DNA of 64,000 bases from Thermoleophilaceae bacterium (lineage in GTDB: Bacteria; Actinomycetota; Thermoleophilia; Solirubrobacterales; Thermoleophilaceae): the NCBI GenBank assembly GCA_040901445.1, contig JBBDYQ010000002.1, positions 124,001 through 188,000 on the forward strand. Direction: 5' to 3'. This document shows, piece by piece, positions 40,229 through 49,835 of the stretch. The notes under the pieces are model-generated. The model made no database searches, was not told the origin of the DNA, and saw only the letters and a program-made list of their open reading frames with translations. Made by a program: the position numbers and the translations under genes. Each line of letters begins with the position of its first letter. Within the stretch, counting starts at the first letter, position 1.

Positions 40229-42145
40229 CTACGAGCTCTGGGCGACGCTCGCGCGGCGTCGAATCGCGCCGGCGATGGTCTCGACGTTGCCGGGCAGAAC
40301 GTCGACGCCCGGGCGCCAGTCGCCCAGGCGCACGCGCAGCACGGCGGTGCCGGCCTCGCGCGCCATGTCCGTGGCGTCGCGGAAGAGCTGCGGCATCTCG
40401 GACGTCGGGATGCCGCACTCGCGCAGGAAGCGCGGCACGGAGTCGCCCGCCAGGTCCGCGCGCGACACCTCGAGCTCCTCCACGCGGAGCGTGCCTCCGC
40501 CGTGGCCGTGCGCATGGAGGATGCAGGCCGCCATGTCGTCGGGCGTGCGCTCGGCGAGCGCCGCGACCCCGTCCAGCAGCTCGGGGGCGGTGACCTCCGG
40601 GCCGAGCTCGGCGAGCAGCTCCGCCAGGCGCTCGCGCCCGAGCAGGTCGCCGCCCACGCGGGCGTCGGTCATGCCGTCGGTGAAGAAGCAGGCAATGGAG
40701 CCGTGCGGCAGGCCGACGGTGGTCTGGCGCAGCCCGGTGGTGGCCCCCACGCCGACCGGCGGGGAGGAGTGGCTCGTGGCGGGCTCGTGCGCCGGCGGGC
40801 CGAGCAGGATGGGGGGCGGATGGCCGGCGCTGGCGTATGTGAGCGTGCCGGCGTCGGGGTCGTAGACCGCCACCACGACCGTGGCGAAATCCGTACCGAG
40901 GTCGTCGTCGAGCACGCTGCCGGCGACCTTGAGCGCGGCGCGCGGCTCGAGGCCGGCGTCCAGATACGCCCGCAGCGTGTAGCGCATGAGCGCGGTGCGG
41001 GCCAGAGCCTCACGGCCATGGCCCGAGATGTCGCCCACGATGACGCCCACGCGGCCGCCGTCGAAGGCGAACGCGTCGTAGAAGTCGCCCCCGGCGGCGG
41101 GCCCGTCGGCGGGGCGGTACGCCACGGTGGAGACCAGGTCGCCGAGCCGCGCGGGCACGGCGGGAAGCAGTGCGGCCTGGAGCAGGCCGACCTCGTCGAG
41201 CAGATGCTCGCGCTGGCGTGCCAGGCGCCGCGCGCGGCGCCCGGCGCTGAAGGAGTGGATGGCGAACATCAGCGCGACCAGGGCGAGCGCCAGCAGCGCG
41301 GCCTTGATCGGCGCGGGCACGACCTCCACGATCCGCTCGACGGTCTGGGTGACCGGCGGGAACTCACCGCGGTCGGCCGACCGGAAGTCGGTGGCTCGGC
41401 CGGCAGCGCTGCGCTCGGGCGGGACCACCGTGGCCTCGAGGCCGTCCGCCGCGGGGCCTACGGGGCCGAGCGGTGACAGGGCGGCGTCGCCGTCCGGCTC
41501 GGCCGTGATGACAGGGGCCGGGGCGAAGCCGGGGGCGGGCCCTGTGCCCGGGCCGGCGCTCCGGCGCTCCGGCGCGCTGCCGGAGCCCCCGCGGTCAGCG
41601 CCGCTCGAGCTGCGCCGGCGAGCAGGCTCGTCCGTGGTGACGCCGCCGCCGGACTGGCCGGTGGGGGCAGGCTGTGGCGCGGCTGGCTGCGGCGCGGCGG
41701 GCTGAGGGGCGGGGGTGGAGGCCGAAGAGCCCGCAGAGCCGCTGGTCGAGTCGCCGCCGGCCGGTGCGGCGTTCCCGCGCGAGCCGGCGTCGCCGCCGGA
41801 CGACCCGCGGTCGTCGTCGGAGTCGCGCTTCTTGGCCTTGGACCCACCGCCGTCGCCGTTGCCGTTGCCGCCGCGATCGCCGCGGTCGCTGCGGTCGCCG
41901 CCCGAGCGCGAGCGCCCCTGCCGGCGCGGCCCGGGCTGCGCCGGGGCGGGAGCCGCCGGCGGCGGGGCCGGCCGGGACCGCCGCTCGTCCGCCTCGGGCG
42001 CGGGCGCGGGACCCGGCTGGCTGGGCGGGGGCGGCGGCTTCTTGTCCTTGCCGCCGGCCACGGCCGGAAGGGTGGTGCCCAGCAGGCACGCAGCCGTGGC
42101 GAGCGCCACGGCGACGCGCCGGACCCTGACACGGGACGGGGTCAT
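40229..42145 (-). CDS. Membrane PP2C/SpoIIE-type serine phosphatase
   Basis: A 638-residue protein. It has a signal peptide (VAVALATAACLLGTTLPAVAGG), then about 210 residues of Pro/Ala/Gly/Arg/Asp-rich low-complexity sequence outside the cell, one transmembrane helix (IKAALLALALVALMFAIHSF), a short coiled linker and a SpoIIE phosphatase: GGDFYDAFAFDGGRVGVIVGDISGHG, ASAGHPPPILL, FFTDGMTDAR. The metal-binding aspartates (GGDFYD, GDISGHG, TDG) are intact. About 90 extra residues follow. ATG 42145 overlaps the stop of the cyclase (ATGA), so cyclase and phosphatase are coupled. Confidence 0.85.
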   Translation of the reverse strand: MTPSRVRVRRVAVALATAACLLGTTLPAVAGGKDKKPPPPPSQPGPAPAPEADERRSRPAPPPAAPAPAQPGPRRQGRSRSGGDRSDRGDRGGNGNGDGGGSKAKKRDSDDDRGSSGGDAGSRGNAAPAGGDSTSGSAGSSASTPAPQPAAPQPAAPQPAPTGQSGGGVTTDEPARRRSSSGADRGGSGSAPERRSAGPGTGPAPGFAPAPVITAEPDGDAALSPLGPVGPAADGLEATVVPPERSAAGRATDFRSADRGEFPPVTQTVERIVEVVPAPIKAALLALALVALMFAIHSFSAGRRARRLARQREHLLDEVGLLQAALLPAVPARLGDLVSTVAYRPADGPAAGGDFYDAFAFDGGRVGVIVGDISGHGREALARTALMRYTLRAYLDAGLEPRAALKVAGSVLDDDLGTDFATVVVAVYDPDAGTLTYASAGHPPPILLGPPAHEPATSHSSPPVGVGATTGLRQTTVGLPHGSIACFFTDGMTDARVGGDLLGRERLAELLAELGPEVTAPELLDGVAALAERTPDDMAACILHAHGHGGGTLRVEELEVSRADLAGDSVPRFLRECGIPTSEMPQLFRDATDMAREAGTAVLRVRLGDWRPGVDVLPGNVETIAGAIRRRASVAQSS

Positions 42146-43713
42146 GTCTCTACCTTCGTCCGTTCGTCCAGCGAACTTGAGTCCTTGCACCCATCGGTCG
42201 ACGCGCGCGCGATCGCGTACAGCGCGACCGGCTCGGCCTTGCCGCGCAGCTCGATGCCGCCGCGCGGCTCCAGCGCAGGCGCGTGGGGCCCCAGAAGGGT
42301 GCGCGTGGCCTCCGTGAGGAGGATGGTGTCACCGAGCTCACGGGTTGCCTGCTCGACGCGCGAGGCGACGTTGACCGGATCTCCGATGACAGTGAACTCG
42401 AGCCTCCCCCCGCCCCCAATCGAACCTGCGACCACCTGGCCCGAGTTTATGCCGACTCCGATGCTTACGCCATCGGAAAACACGCTCTGCACGGATTGCG
42501 CGATCTCGCATGCCGCAAGCAGTGCGCGGTCCGCATGATCGGGGTGGCGCTCGGGGGCTCCGAACACCGCCAGCAGGCCGTCGCCGATGAACTTGTTGGC
42601 GTGCCCGCCGTGGCGCATCACGATCGGCACCACCACGCCGAAGAAGTCGTTGAGCTGCGCAACCGATTCCCGCGCGGTGGCCCGCTCGGCGAAGGCCGTG
42701 AAGTCGCGCACGTCAACGAACATCAGCGTGGCCTCGAGCTCCTCACCCTCCAGCAGCTCCCCCTCCGCCAGCACCCGCTCGGCCACGTCCGGGTCCACGT
42801 AGCTGCCGAACGCCGCCTGGAGGCGCTCGCGCTCCGCCAGGCCCGCCATCATCGCGTTGAAGCTGCTGGCCAGCCGGCCGAGCTCGTCACCCGATATGAC
42901 GGGCACGCGCGCGCTGAGGTCTCCGCGCGCTGCGCGGTCGGTGGCCCCGAGCAGCTCGCGGACGGGCCCCAGCACGGACTTCGTCACGAGCGCCGTCAGC
43001 TCGAGCGACAGCGTGAACGCCACGACCACCGCCACGACCACGTCAATGCCGAGGTCGTCGAGCGACGCCGCCGAGCCGGTGGTGGACAGCCCGCTGACCA
43101 CCACGCCGGTGACGACGTTGATGAGCGGCAGCGAGCCGAGCAGCTTCCAGCGCAGCGGCACCCCGGCCGGGACGGCGGCGAAGTCGGGCGGCAGGTGCGA
43201 CGCGATGTCGCGCAGCACCGGCCGCAGCAGCGACTCGGCCACGAAGAAGCTGAGGATGCCCGCGTATGCGATCGCCACCATCCCGCCCGCGATGACGATC
43301 GCGACGCTGTAGTAGGGCAGGTCGTAGCGCAGCGTGAGGAAGACGGCGAGCGGGGCCACCGCGATGACGAAGGGCAGCCAGCCGGCCTGGGCAACGGCCT
43401 CGCGCGGGAACGCCACCGCGGCCCGCCACGCCTCGGCGGCGCCCTCCTCGGTGCGCCCGCGCGCGACCCAGCGCATCGTCGGCCAGATCACCTTCGTGGC
43501 GCGCAGGGCGACGAACGCGAAGGCGCCCATCACGAACGCCTCGGAGAAGCCGACGATGACCCAGAACTCGCCCACGGACATGGGCTGGTAGATGGAGATC
43601 AGGCCCACCGCGCCCAGGCACACCAGCGCGGCGGCGAACCCGTCCACCAGCAGGTGCAGGCCGAAGTACGCCACGCGCAGGCGGCGGTACAGCCAGTCGA
43701 GCAGGCGCGACAT
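42142..43713 (-). CDS. Class III adenylate/guanylate cyclase with HAMP domain
   Basis: A 523-residue membrane protein. About six transmembrane helices in the first 280 residues are followed by a HAMP domain (VLGPVRELLGATDRAARGDLSARVPVISGDELGRL) and a CHD cyclase domain: ATLMFVDVRDFTAFAE with metal Asp, NKFIGDGLLAVFGAP with the second metal Asp, GVGINSGQVVAGSIGGGGRLEFTVIGDPVNVASRVE. The IGDPVN stretch carries the base-selecting and transition-state residues. It makes cAMP or cGMP, which is of interest because the exporter at 27655 has two cNMP-binding domains. A weak GACAAT -10 lies 9 bp before ATG 43713; the last mce gene ends 50 bp upstream. Confidence 0.88.
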   Translation of the reverse strand: MSRLLDWLYRRLRVAYFGLHLLVDGFAAALVCLGAVGLISIYQPMSVGEFWVIVGFSEAFVMGAFAFVALRATKVIWPTMRWVARGRTEEGAAEAWRAAVAFPREAVAQAGWLPFVIAVAPLAVFLTLRYDLPYYSVAIVIAGGMVAIAYAGILSFFVAESLLRPVLRDIASHLPPDFAAVPAGVPLRWKLLGSLPLINVVTGVVVSGLSTTGSAASLDDLGIDVVVAVVVAFTLSLELTALVTKSVLGPVRELLGATDRAARGDLSARVPVISGDELGRLASSFNAMMAGLAERERLQAAFGSYVDPDVAERVLAEGELLEGEELEATLMFVDVRDFTAFAERATARESVAQLNDFFGVVVPIVMRHGGHANKFIGDGLLAVFGAPERHPDHADRALLAACEIAQSVQSVFSDGVSIGVGINSGQVVAGSIGGGGRLEFTVIGDPVNVASRVEQATRELGDTILLTEATRTLLGPHAPALEPRGGIELRGKAEPVALYAIARASTDGCKDSSSLDERTKVET

Positions 43714-43763
43714 CAGACTCCGATTGTCCCGGTGCGCCGGCGGTGCGGCAAGCTCGGTGGCGT

Positions 43764-45260
43764 TCAGCCGCTCGGATCGGCCGGCTGCGAGCCCTCGCCG
43801 CCGGCCGGCGGCGCCACCAGGTCGCCCTCGCCGCGCCCGAGGCGCGGGTACTGCGTGCCGCCGTAGAGCGACGGCGGCTTCACGAAGCACGGCACCAGCC
43901 CCGGCGCGGCGTCGGGCCGCTCGCCGTTGCCGGGCTCGCCGGTCTGCGCGCAGGTGAAGGCCTCGATGGCCCCGAGCGCCGGCGCGCGCTCATAGGCATT
44001 GGGCTCGGGATAGGTGTTCCCGATGAAGTCCGGGGGCACGTTGTCGTCGCTGGTCAGCGACAGGCCCTTGGCGTTGATGATGCCGAAGCCGCGGACGTAG
44101 CGCTCGGGCACCTCCTCGCCGGTCGGGTCGTCGGACAGGATGCCGCCGTTGAGCGTGGCCCCGCCGGTCTGGAAGAACAGCGCCAGCACGCGCTGGTCGA
44201 AGTTCGCGAAGGAGAGGATCGGGTTGAGCTCCTCGAGGAAGGGGAAGAGCCCCTCGAACAGCGGCCCGGCCTCGCGCAGGATCTTCTCCAGCCGCGGCAG
44301 GTTGCGGTCCGAGACCTCGATGAGCGGGTCGAGGTCACGGAACAGGTTCTCCAGGTCCGGCGCGAGGTCGCCCACGTCGCGGACGGTGGGGCCGAGATCG
44401 TCGGCCACGGGCTCGAGCTCCCTCACGAGCGGGCGCGTGCGCCGCGAGAAGCCCTCGAGCCGGTCGAGGGTGAAACGGGACTCGTCGAGGAAGGTGGGGA
44501 ACACGGCGAAGGTCTCGGCCAGCGCGTCGTCGCGCGAGGCGGTGGCCTCGAAGACGTCGTTGCCGTTGCGGATGAGCGACGCGAGCTGACCCTCGCGCCG
44601 TCCGAGCGCACGGAACACCTGGCCCGTGTTGTTGATCAGCTCTGTGACGGCCTGCTCCTGGGTGTCGAGCACCTCAAGCACGTCGGCGCCGCTCTCCGCG
44701 AAGCCGGGCAGGTTGCCGAGGGCGTCGTTGAAGTCCTGGCCGCGACCGTCGGCGACGACCTTCTCCAGCTCGGCCACCCAGGTCTGGAACGCCTGGCGGG
44801 TGGGCTCGTCGAATGCCGAGAGGATCTCGTCGACCTCCACGGTCTCGTCCACGTTGGCGTCCTCCAGGCGGCCGCCGTCGGCCAGGTCGCCGGCGTCCTC
44901 GTCGCCGGGCGTGAGCTCCACGTAGGTCTCTCCGAGCAGCGTCTTCTGGCGCAGGATGGCGCGCGTGTCCTCGGGGATCGGTGCGTAGGCGCTGTCGATC
45001 TCGATCTCCACCAGCGTGCGGTTGGGCTGCTCGAGCTGCTTGCCCTTGACCCTGCCGACGTTGATGCCGGCCAGGCGGACGTCGGCTTCCTCGGTGAGCG
45101 TGGCGGCCTCGGGGATGGCCACCTCGAAGCGGTAGCCCTGCGGATTGAGCGGCAGCGGGCCGCCGAACGACAGCCACAGGAAGGTGAGCAGGCCGAAGCA
45201 CGACAGCGTGAACGCCGCCATCGTGAGGATCTTGCCGACGCCTGGAGCCTGCTTCTGCAT
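43764..45260 (-). CDS. MCE-family protein 6 (last of operon)
   Basis: A 498-residue protein. One N-terminal transmembrane helix (about 12-33) is followed by an MCE domain (YRFEVAIPEAATLTEEADVRLAGINVGRVKG, to residue 120), a long helical region rich in L-x-x-L-x-P repeats, and a Pro/Gly-rich tail. MCE proteins form hexameric tunnels that carry lipids across the envelope. ATG 45260 overlaps the TAA of the preceding gene by one base. Confidence 0.87.
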   Translation of the reverse strand: MQKQAPGVGKILTMAAFTLSCFGLLTFLWLSFGGPLPLNPQGYRFEVAIPEAATLTEEADVRLAGINVGRVKGKQLEQPNRTLVEIEIDSAYAPIPEDTRAILRQKTLLGETYVELTPGDEDAGDLADGGRLEDANVDETVEVDEILSAFDEPTRQAFQTWVAELEKVVADGRGQDFNDALGNLPGFAESGADVLEVLDTQEQAVTELINNTGQVFRALGRREGQLASLIRNGNDVFEATASRDDALAETFAVFPTFLDESRFTLDRLEGFSRRTRPLVRELEPVADDLGPTVRDVGDLAPDLENLFRDLDPLIEVSDRNLPRLEKILREAGPLFEGLFPFLEELNPILSFANFDQRVLALFFQTGGATLNGGILSDDPTGEEVPERYVRGFGIINAKGLSLTSDDNVPPDFIGNTYPEPNAYERAPALGAIEAFTCAQTGEPGNGERPDAAPGLVPCFVKPPSLYGGTQYPRLGRGEGDLVAPPAGGEGSQPADPSG

Positions 45261-46606
45261 TACGGCACCGTCCCCCCGCAGAGGTCGGGGTCGTCGAAGA
45301 TGTCCGAGAGGTTGAACAGCGCCTCCAGCTCGGGCGCCTCGCCCACGACCGTCTGCTGAAGCGTGGAGCAGCTCGCCAGGAAGTTCGCGCGCCGGAAGCT
45401 GGAGAAGGCGTCCGAGACCGAGAACAGCGAGTTGGTGATCTGCCCGGTCCAGCCGAGCCAGAACAGGTAGCCCTCGTCGCGGTCGAGGTCGGCCGGGAGG
45501 TCGCCCGAGACGGGCTCGGCGCCGTTCGGGTTGTGCGCGCCGATGTTGAAGAAGCGGTTGAGGCCCCGGAACGACTCCGTGAGCTCGGGCGCGGCGTCCG
45601 CGAGGTTCTCGGCGGCGGGCCGCAGGTCGTCGAGGTAGGGGCGCGCGCGCCGCACGAACGGCCGGATCCGGTCCTCGAGGATCGGCGCCGCCTCGCGCAC
45701 GAACGGCAGCACCTCGGCGTTGGTCTCGTCGAGCTGGCGGAAGGCGGGCCGCAGCGAGTCCAGCGCCGGGCCGAGCTCCCTCCCCAGGTCCTCGACCTTC
45801 ACCAGCGTGCTCTCGGTCTGGCGCAGCGCGGAGGGCAGCTTGGCCACGGTGGCCGACACGTTCTGCTCCTCGGAGGCGAACGCGCTGAAGACGCGCTCGG
45901 AGGCGGCCACGAGCCGGGCCAGCTCGCCGTCCTTGTCCGCCAGCTCGTTGGTGAGCTCCGAGTAGTTGTGCACCAGCCGGGCGAGCTGCTCGCGGCGCTC
46001 GGCGATGGCCTCGGTGACCGCCGCGACGTCGCGGTGCAGCGGCTCGAAGCGCTTGAGCGTCTCGCGCAGGTCCTCCGCGCGGCCGTCGAGGCCCTTGCCC
46101 GCGCCGGAGATCAGCAGCTTCAGGTAGTCGCGGGTGTCGCGGTCCAGGGCCGCCAGGACCTCGTCCGGGTCGATGTCCGGGGCCGTGTTCTCGACCGGGA
46201 GCATCTGGTGCTCCTCGAGCACCGGCGCGCCCTTCGAGCCGGGATCGAGCTCGAGGAACATGTCCTTCAGGCCGGTGCGCGGGCGCAGCAGCAGCGTGGC
46301 GTCCGAGTGCACGAGCTCCTCGTTGCCCGGATCGAGGTCCATCGTGATGATCGCCCGGCCGTCCTCGAGCTCGACCTTGCCGATCGACCCGACCTTGACG
46401 CCGGCCACGCGCACGGTCTGGCCCTGGCCCGGGATCACGGCCTGGGCGTCCTTGAACGCCGCGCGCAGCTGGAACGGCTCCTCCTCGATGATCGGGAAGC
46501 GCAAACGCTGGTTGGAGAGGATGTAGCCGCCCACGCCGGCAGCGATGGCCACGAGCGCGATGATCGCGACGAAGTCGCCCAGGTGCTTGCGGATCGCCGT
46601 CTTCAT
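45260..46606 (-). CDS. MCE-family protein 5
   Basis: A 448-residue protein, the shortest of the set. It has a transmembrane helix at about 10-30, then an MCE domain with LRAAFKDAQAVIPGQGQTVRVAGVKVGSIGKVELEDG and MFLELDPGS, a helical needle region, and a C-terminal C-x-C pair (ASCSTLQQ, DPDLCGG). Its start overlaps the previous stop as ATGA, so it is made in fixed ratio with its neighbours. Confidence 0.87.
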   Translation of the reverse strand: MKTAIRKHLGDFVAIIALVAIAAGVGGYILSNQRLRFPIIEEEPFQLRAAFKDAQAVIPGQGQTVRVAGVKVGSIGKVELEDGRAIITMDLDPGNEELVHSDATLLLRPRTGLKDMFLELDPGSKGAPVLEEHQMLPVENTAPDIDPDEVLAALDRDTRDYLKLLISGAGKGLDGRAEDLRETLKRFEPLHRDVAAVTEAIAERREQLARLVHNYSELTNELADKDGELARLVAASERVFSAFASEEQNVSATVAKLPSALRQTESTLVKVEDLGRELGPALDSLRPAFRQLDETNAEVLPFVREAAPILEDRIRPFVRRARPYLDDLRPAAENLADAAPELTESFRGLNRFFNIGAHNPNGAEPVSGDLPADLDRDEGYLFWLGWTGQITNSLFSVSDAFSSFRRANFLASCSTLQQTVVGEAPELEALFNLSDIFDDPDLCGGTVP

Positions 46607-48258
46607 CCGCCCAGCTCCTCGAGGTCCTCGAGCACCCGGTAGCCGCCGTTGGCCAGCGGCTCCAGCCCGAGCTCCTCGGCCTGCAGCTCCAGCCCCAGGT
46701 CGCTGAAGCGCAGCGGGTCGATCGTGGGCAGGCCGCGCGCGGCGTCGCGCACGTGGCGGGTGAGCTTGTCGAGCGCGTCGGCCACCTCGGCGCGGCGCTC
46801 CCGGCTGGCGGCGGTCACCTGCGGCTGCGGCTCGACGTTCTGCTCCACCTGTCCGCTGACCGCGTTCATGTTGGGCGGCTCCTGCGTCTCACACGGGACG
46901 TCCGGACGGGCGTCCGGGCGGCGGTTGGGGCGCACCGGCCGCGCACCGAGCATCGGGAAGAGGGAGGTGCCGAACAGCCGCTGGCCCTCGTCGCTGGTCA
47001 CGGCGATCTCCTGCGCACCGACCGTGAACGCGGCGCGCTGGATCGGCGAGTTGCCGTCGTGCAGCCGGCTCTCACCCGCGAGCCCGACGAGCCCGCGCGG
47101 GCCCGTCTGGTAGAAGGGCATGCCGTCGATCGCCGGAAGATCCGGATGCGGGATGGGCGTGGTGGCGAAGGGCAGCAGCACCTCGTTCGTGCAGGAGCTC
47201 AGCAGGCGCTGCTGCTCGAACAGCGGGATCGAGTCGCGGTTGAGCCGCGCGAGCGCGGGAACCGTGGGCCGCAGGTCGTCCACCAGGCCCTTGAGCTCCT
47301 CCTCGGAGACGAGTCGGCGCGCCTGGCGCACGAACGGCATCGAGGCATCGATCGTGGGACCCGACGAGCGCGTGCCCGGCAGCGCGTCGCGGGCGAAGGC
47401 ACGCACGCCGGGGAGGGTGTCGTTGAGCGACGCCAGCGCCGGCATGCCGACCTCGAGCACGTCGCGCAGCTCGGGGATGGTGGCCTCCAGCGCCTCGTCC
47501 TCGCGTGCGAAGGCCGCGGCGGTGACGTTGAAGTCGGTGATGAGGTCCTTCAGCGCCTGCTCGTTGCGGGCCAGCGCACGGAAGGTCTCCTGCTGCCCGC
47601 GCACGAGCCGCGAGAGGTCGCCCTCCTCGGTGCCGAGCGTGGCCTCGTTGGCCAGCGAGGAGTTGCGGTAGGCGCTCTCCCAGTACTCGATCGAGGCGTT
47701 GAAGGCCTCGGCCCCCTCGCCCTCCAAGCCCTCCGAGTACTCCTGCAGGAACGTCTGGAGGTCGGCGCGCACGTCTGACTGGAGCACCGCGAGCAGCTCG
47801 TTGAACTGCACCGGCGAGGCGGTCTGGTTCGAGGGGATGACGTGCCCGTCCTCGGCCTCGGGCGCGGACGGCGAGCCCGGCTCCAGGTCCACGAAGAAGT
47901 TGCCCTCGAGGAAGATGCGCGGCCGCACCTTGAGCTCGGCGTCCTCGTGGATCGGCAGGCCCTTGTCCTCGATCTCCATCGTCACCCGGGCGGCGGGCGT
48001 CTCGCCGTCGCCCCCGACCGACTCGACCGCGGTGACCACGCCCACCTCCACGCCCGCGATCCGCACCGGCGACTTGGACTTGAGGTTGTTGGCCGTCTCG
48101 AACACCGCCTGGAGCTCGTACGGGTCGGAGAACGGGTTGGCGCGCGTGTAGGCGAAGTAGCTGCCCATGACCACCAGCACGACCGCGATCAGCCCGATCG
48201 CGAACGGGTTGACGCCGCGGTGAAGGCGGTGGCGGCTGCGGCGGCCGAAGATGCTCAT
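46603..48258 (-). CDS. MCE-family protein 4
   Basis: A 551-residue protein. A basic N-terminus (FGRRSRHRLHRG) is followed by a transmembrane helix at about 18-38. The MCE domain reads ELQAVFETANNLKSKSPVRIAGVEVGVVTAVES, with FFVDLEPGSPSAP at its end. A long helical part is followed by a cysteine-containing C-terminal domain (SSCTNEVLLPF, DVPCETQEPP). ATGA overlaps link it to genes on both sides. Confidence 0.87.
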   Translation of the reverse strand: MSIFGRRSRHRLHRGVNPFAIGLIAVVLVVMGSYFAYTRANPFSDPYELQAVFETANNLKSKSPVRIAGVEVGVVTAVESVGGDGETPAARVTMEIEDKGLPIHEDAELKVRPRIFLEGNFFVDLEPGSPSAPEAEDGHVIPSNQTASPVQFNELLAVLQSDVRADLQTFLQEYSEGLEGEGAEAFNASIEYWESAYRNSSLANEATLGTEEGDLSRLVRGQQETFRALARNEQALKDLITDFNVTAAAFAREDEALEATIPELRDVLEVGMPALASLNDTLPGVRAFARDALPGTRSSGPTIDASMPFVRQARRLVSEEELKGLVDDLRPTVPALARLNRDSIPLFEQQRLLSSCTNEVLLPFATTPIPHPDLPAIDGMPFYQTGPRGLVGLAGESRLHDGNSPIQRAAFTVGAQEIAVTSDEGQRLFGTSLFPMLGARPVRPNRRPDARPDVPCETQEPPNMNAVSGQVEQNVEPQPQVTAASRERRAEVADALDKLTRHVRDAARGLPTIDPLRFSDLGLELQAEELGLEPLANGGYRVLEDLEELGG

Positions 48259-49835
48259 TCGGGCACCTCGAATCCGAGCTGCCGGAGCTGCTCGTCCACG
48301 GCGCCGAGGCTGGGCACCCCGGTGAAGGTCGGGCCGGCGAGCCCCGGCGTGTTGGTCGCGACGACGGGGCTCGAGCCGCCCGAGTTGGTCGTGGTGTCGA
48401 ACTCAGGCTCCGCCACGGGCCCGTAGCGCCCCTCGCCGAGCCGCTCGAGGTAGCCCCACTGCCCGGTCTCGCAGTCGGCGCTGCCGGCGGCGTCGATGGC
48501 GGGCCCGTAGGGCTGGGCCAGCAGCTTCGTGAGCGGCTCGCCAGTGGGATCGGTGACCTCCTGGGAGTCCACCTCCACCGGCACGTCCGCCGGGCGGTCG
48601 GCCGGGAAATCGCTCGGGCGGTTGTCCTGCGTGCGGTTGGCGGAGTTGAGCAGCGAGTTGAACGCGGTGCCGCCGGGCACGCCCTTGGCGAAGACGTTGC
48701 CGATGCCGTAGAAGAAGTAGTTCGTGTAGTTGCAGACCGTCTGGTACGGCGCGACGTACTCGAGCAGCGGGCGCGTGACCGTGACGAGCTCGTCGAGGTC
48801 GTCGAGCGCGAGCTGCGTGGTGGGCATCGCGGCGAGGTCCTCGAGCTCGGCGAACACGTCCTCGGTGTCCTCGTTGAGCTCCACGCTGCGGCGCACGATC
48901 GGGCGGCCCACGCGGAAGGCGTCCACGATCGCCGGCAGCGAGCGCGGCAGCTCCTGGGCCGCTGGGCGCAGCTTCCGCGACAGGCGGGCGAAGTCGGCGA
49001 GGAAGGGCCGCTGCACGGGGAAGCTGCGGATGCCGGACTCCAGCGCCGCGGGGGCCTTCTCGATCGTGGCCTGCAGCGCGCGCGGGCTGCGGCTGAACGC
49101 CTCGAACGTGTCCGCCATGTTCGTGAAGAGCTGCGCCTGCACCGCGGCCACGGGCACGACCTGGCGCGACACGTTGCCGATCTGGCGGAAGAACTCGTCC
49201 AGCTCCGTGCCGGGGTCGGAGAGGTTGCGCATGACCGGCTCGAGATGGGTGAAGAACGGCCGCAGCTCGGCGATCGCGATGTTGATCGACTGGCCGCGCC
49301 CGGCGAAGGTGTTGCCGAAGCCCTCGGTGGACGCGCGCGCGGCGTCGCGCGTGTCGCCGTCGAACGTGCCCAGGAAGTCGTCGATCTCGATCGGGCGGCT
49401 GTCATCCTCGCGCAGGGGGATGGTGGCGCCGGCCGTGAGCGGCCGGCTGCCGCTGCCGCGCGTGAGCTCCACGTACTTCAGGCCGAGCACCGAGCGTGGG
49501 CGCACATCGATGGTGGTGTCCGCCGGCAGCGGCTCGACCACCTGGTCGAGCTTCATCGACACCACCGCCACCGAGCGCAGCTCGCCGTCGCGCATGACCC
49601 TGGCCGGCTCGATCTCGTCCACGAGCCCCACGCGGAAGCCGCCGACCCGCACCTCGTTGCCGACGATGAGGTTGGCGCCGCTGGGGATCTGGGCGCGCAC
49701 GTCGTAGGTGGGCACGAACGGCAGGCCGGCGTTGGCGTTGTAGGCGAGGAAGACCGCCACGATCGTGACGAGCACGGTGACCGCCCCGACCAGCACCGGG
49801 CTGGCAACGATGGAGGCTGTCGGGCGGCGGCTCAT
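48255..49835 (-). CDS. MCE-family protein 3
   Basis: A 526-residue protein. It has a transmembrane helix at about 12-32, and an MCE domain with VRAQIPSGANLIVGNEVRVGGFRVGLVDEIEPA and LKYVELTRGSGSRPL. A helical region follows, then a C-terminal part with TVCNYTNYFFYGIGNV, a motif seen in many actinobacterial MCE proteins. Start and stop overlap neighbours by 4 bp. Confidence 0.87.
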   Translation of the reverse strand: MSRRPTASIVASPVLVGAVTVLVTIVAVFLAYNANAGLPFVPTYDVRAQIPSGANLIVGNEVRVGGFRVGLVDEIEPARVMRDGELRSVAVVSMKLDQVVEPLPADTTIDVRPRSVLGLKYVELTRGSGSRPLTAGATIPLREDDSRPIEIDDFLGTFDGDTRDAARASTEGFGNTFAGRGQSINIAIAELRPFFTHLEPVMRNLSDPGTELDEFFRQIGNVSRQVVPVAAVQAQLFTNMADTFEAFSRSPRALQATIEKAPAALESGIRSFPVQRPFLADFARLSRKLRPAAQELPRSLPAIVDAFRVGRPIVRRSVELNEDTEDVFAELEDLAAMPTTQLALDDLDELVTVTRPLLEYVAPYQTVCNYTNYFFYGIGNVFAKGVPGGTAFNSLLNSANRTQDNRPSDFPADRPADVPVEVDSQEVTDPTGEPLTKLLAQPYGPAIDAAGSADCETGQWGYLERLGEGRYGPVAEPEFDTTTNSGGSSPVVATNTPGLAGPTFTGVPSLGAVDEQLRQLGFEVPE

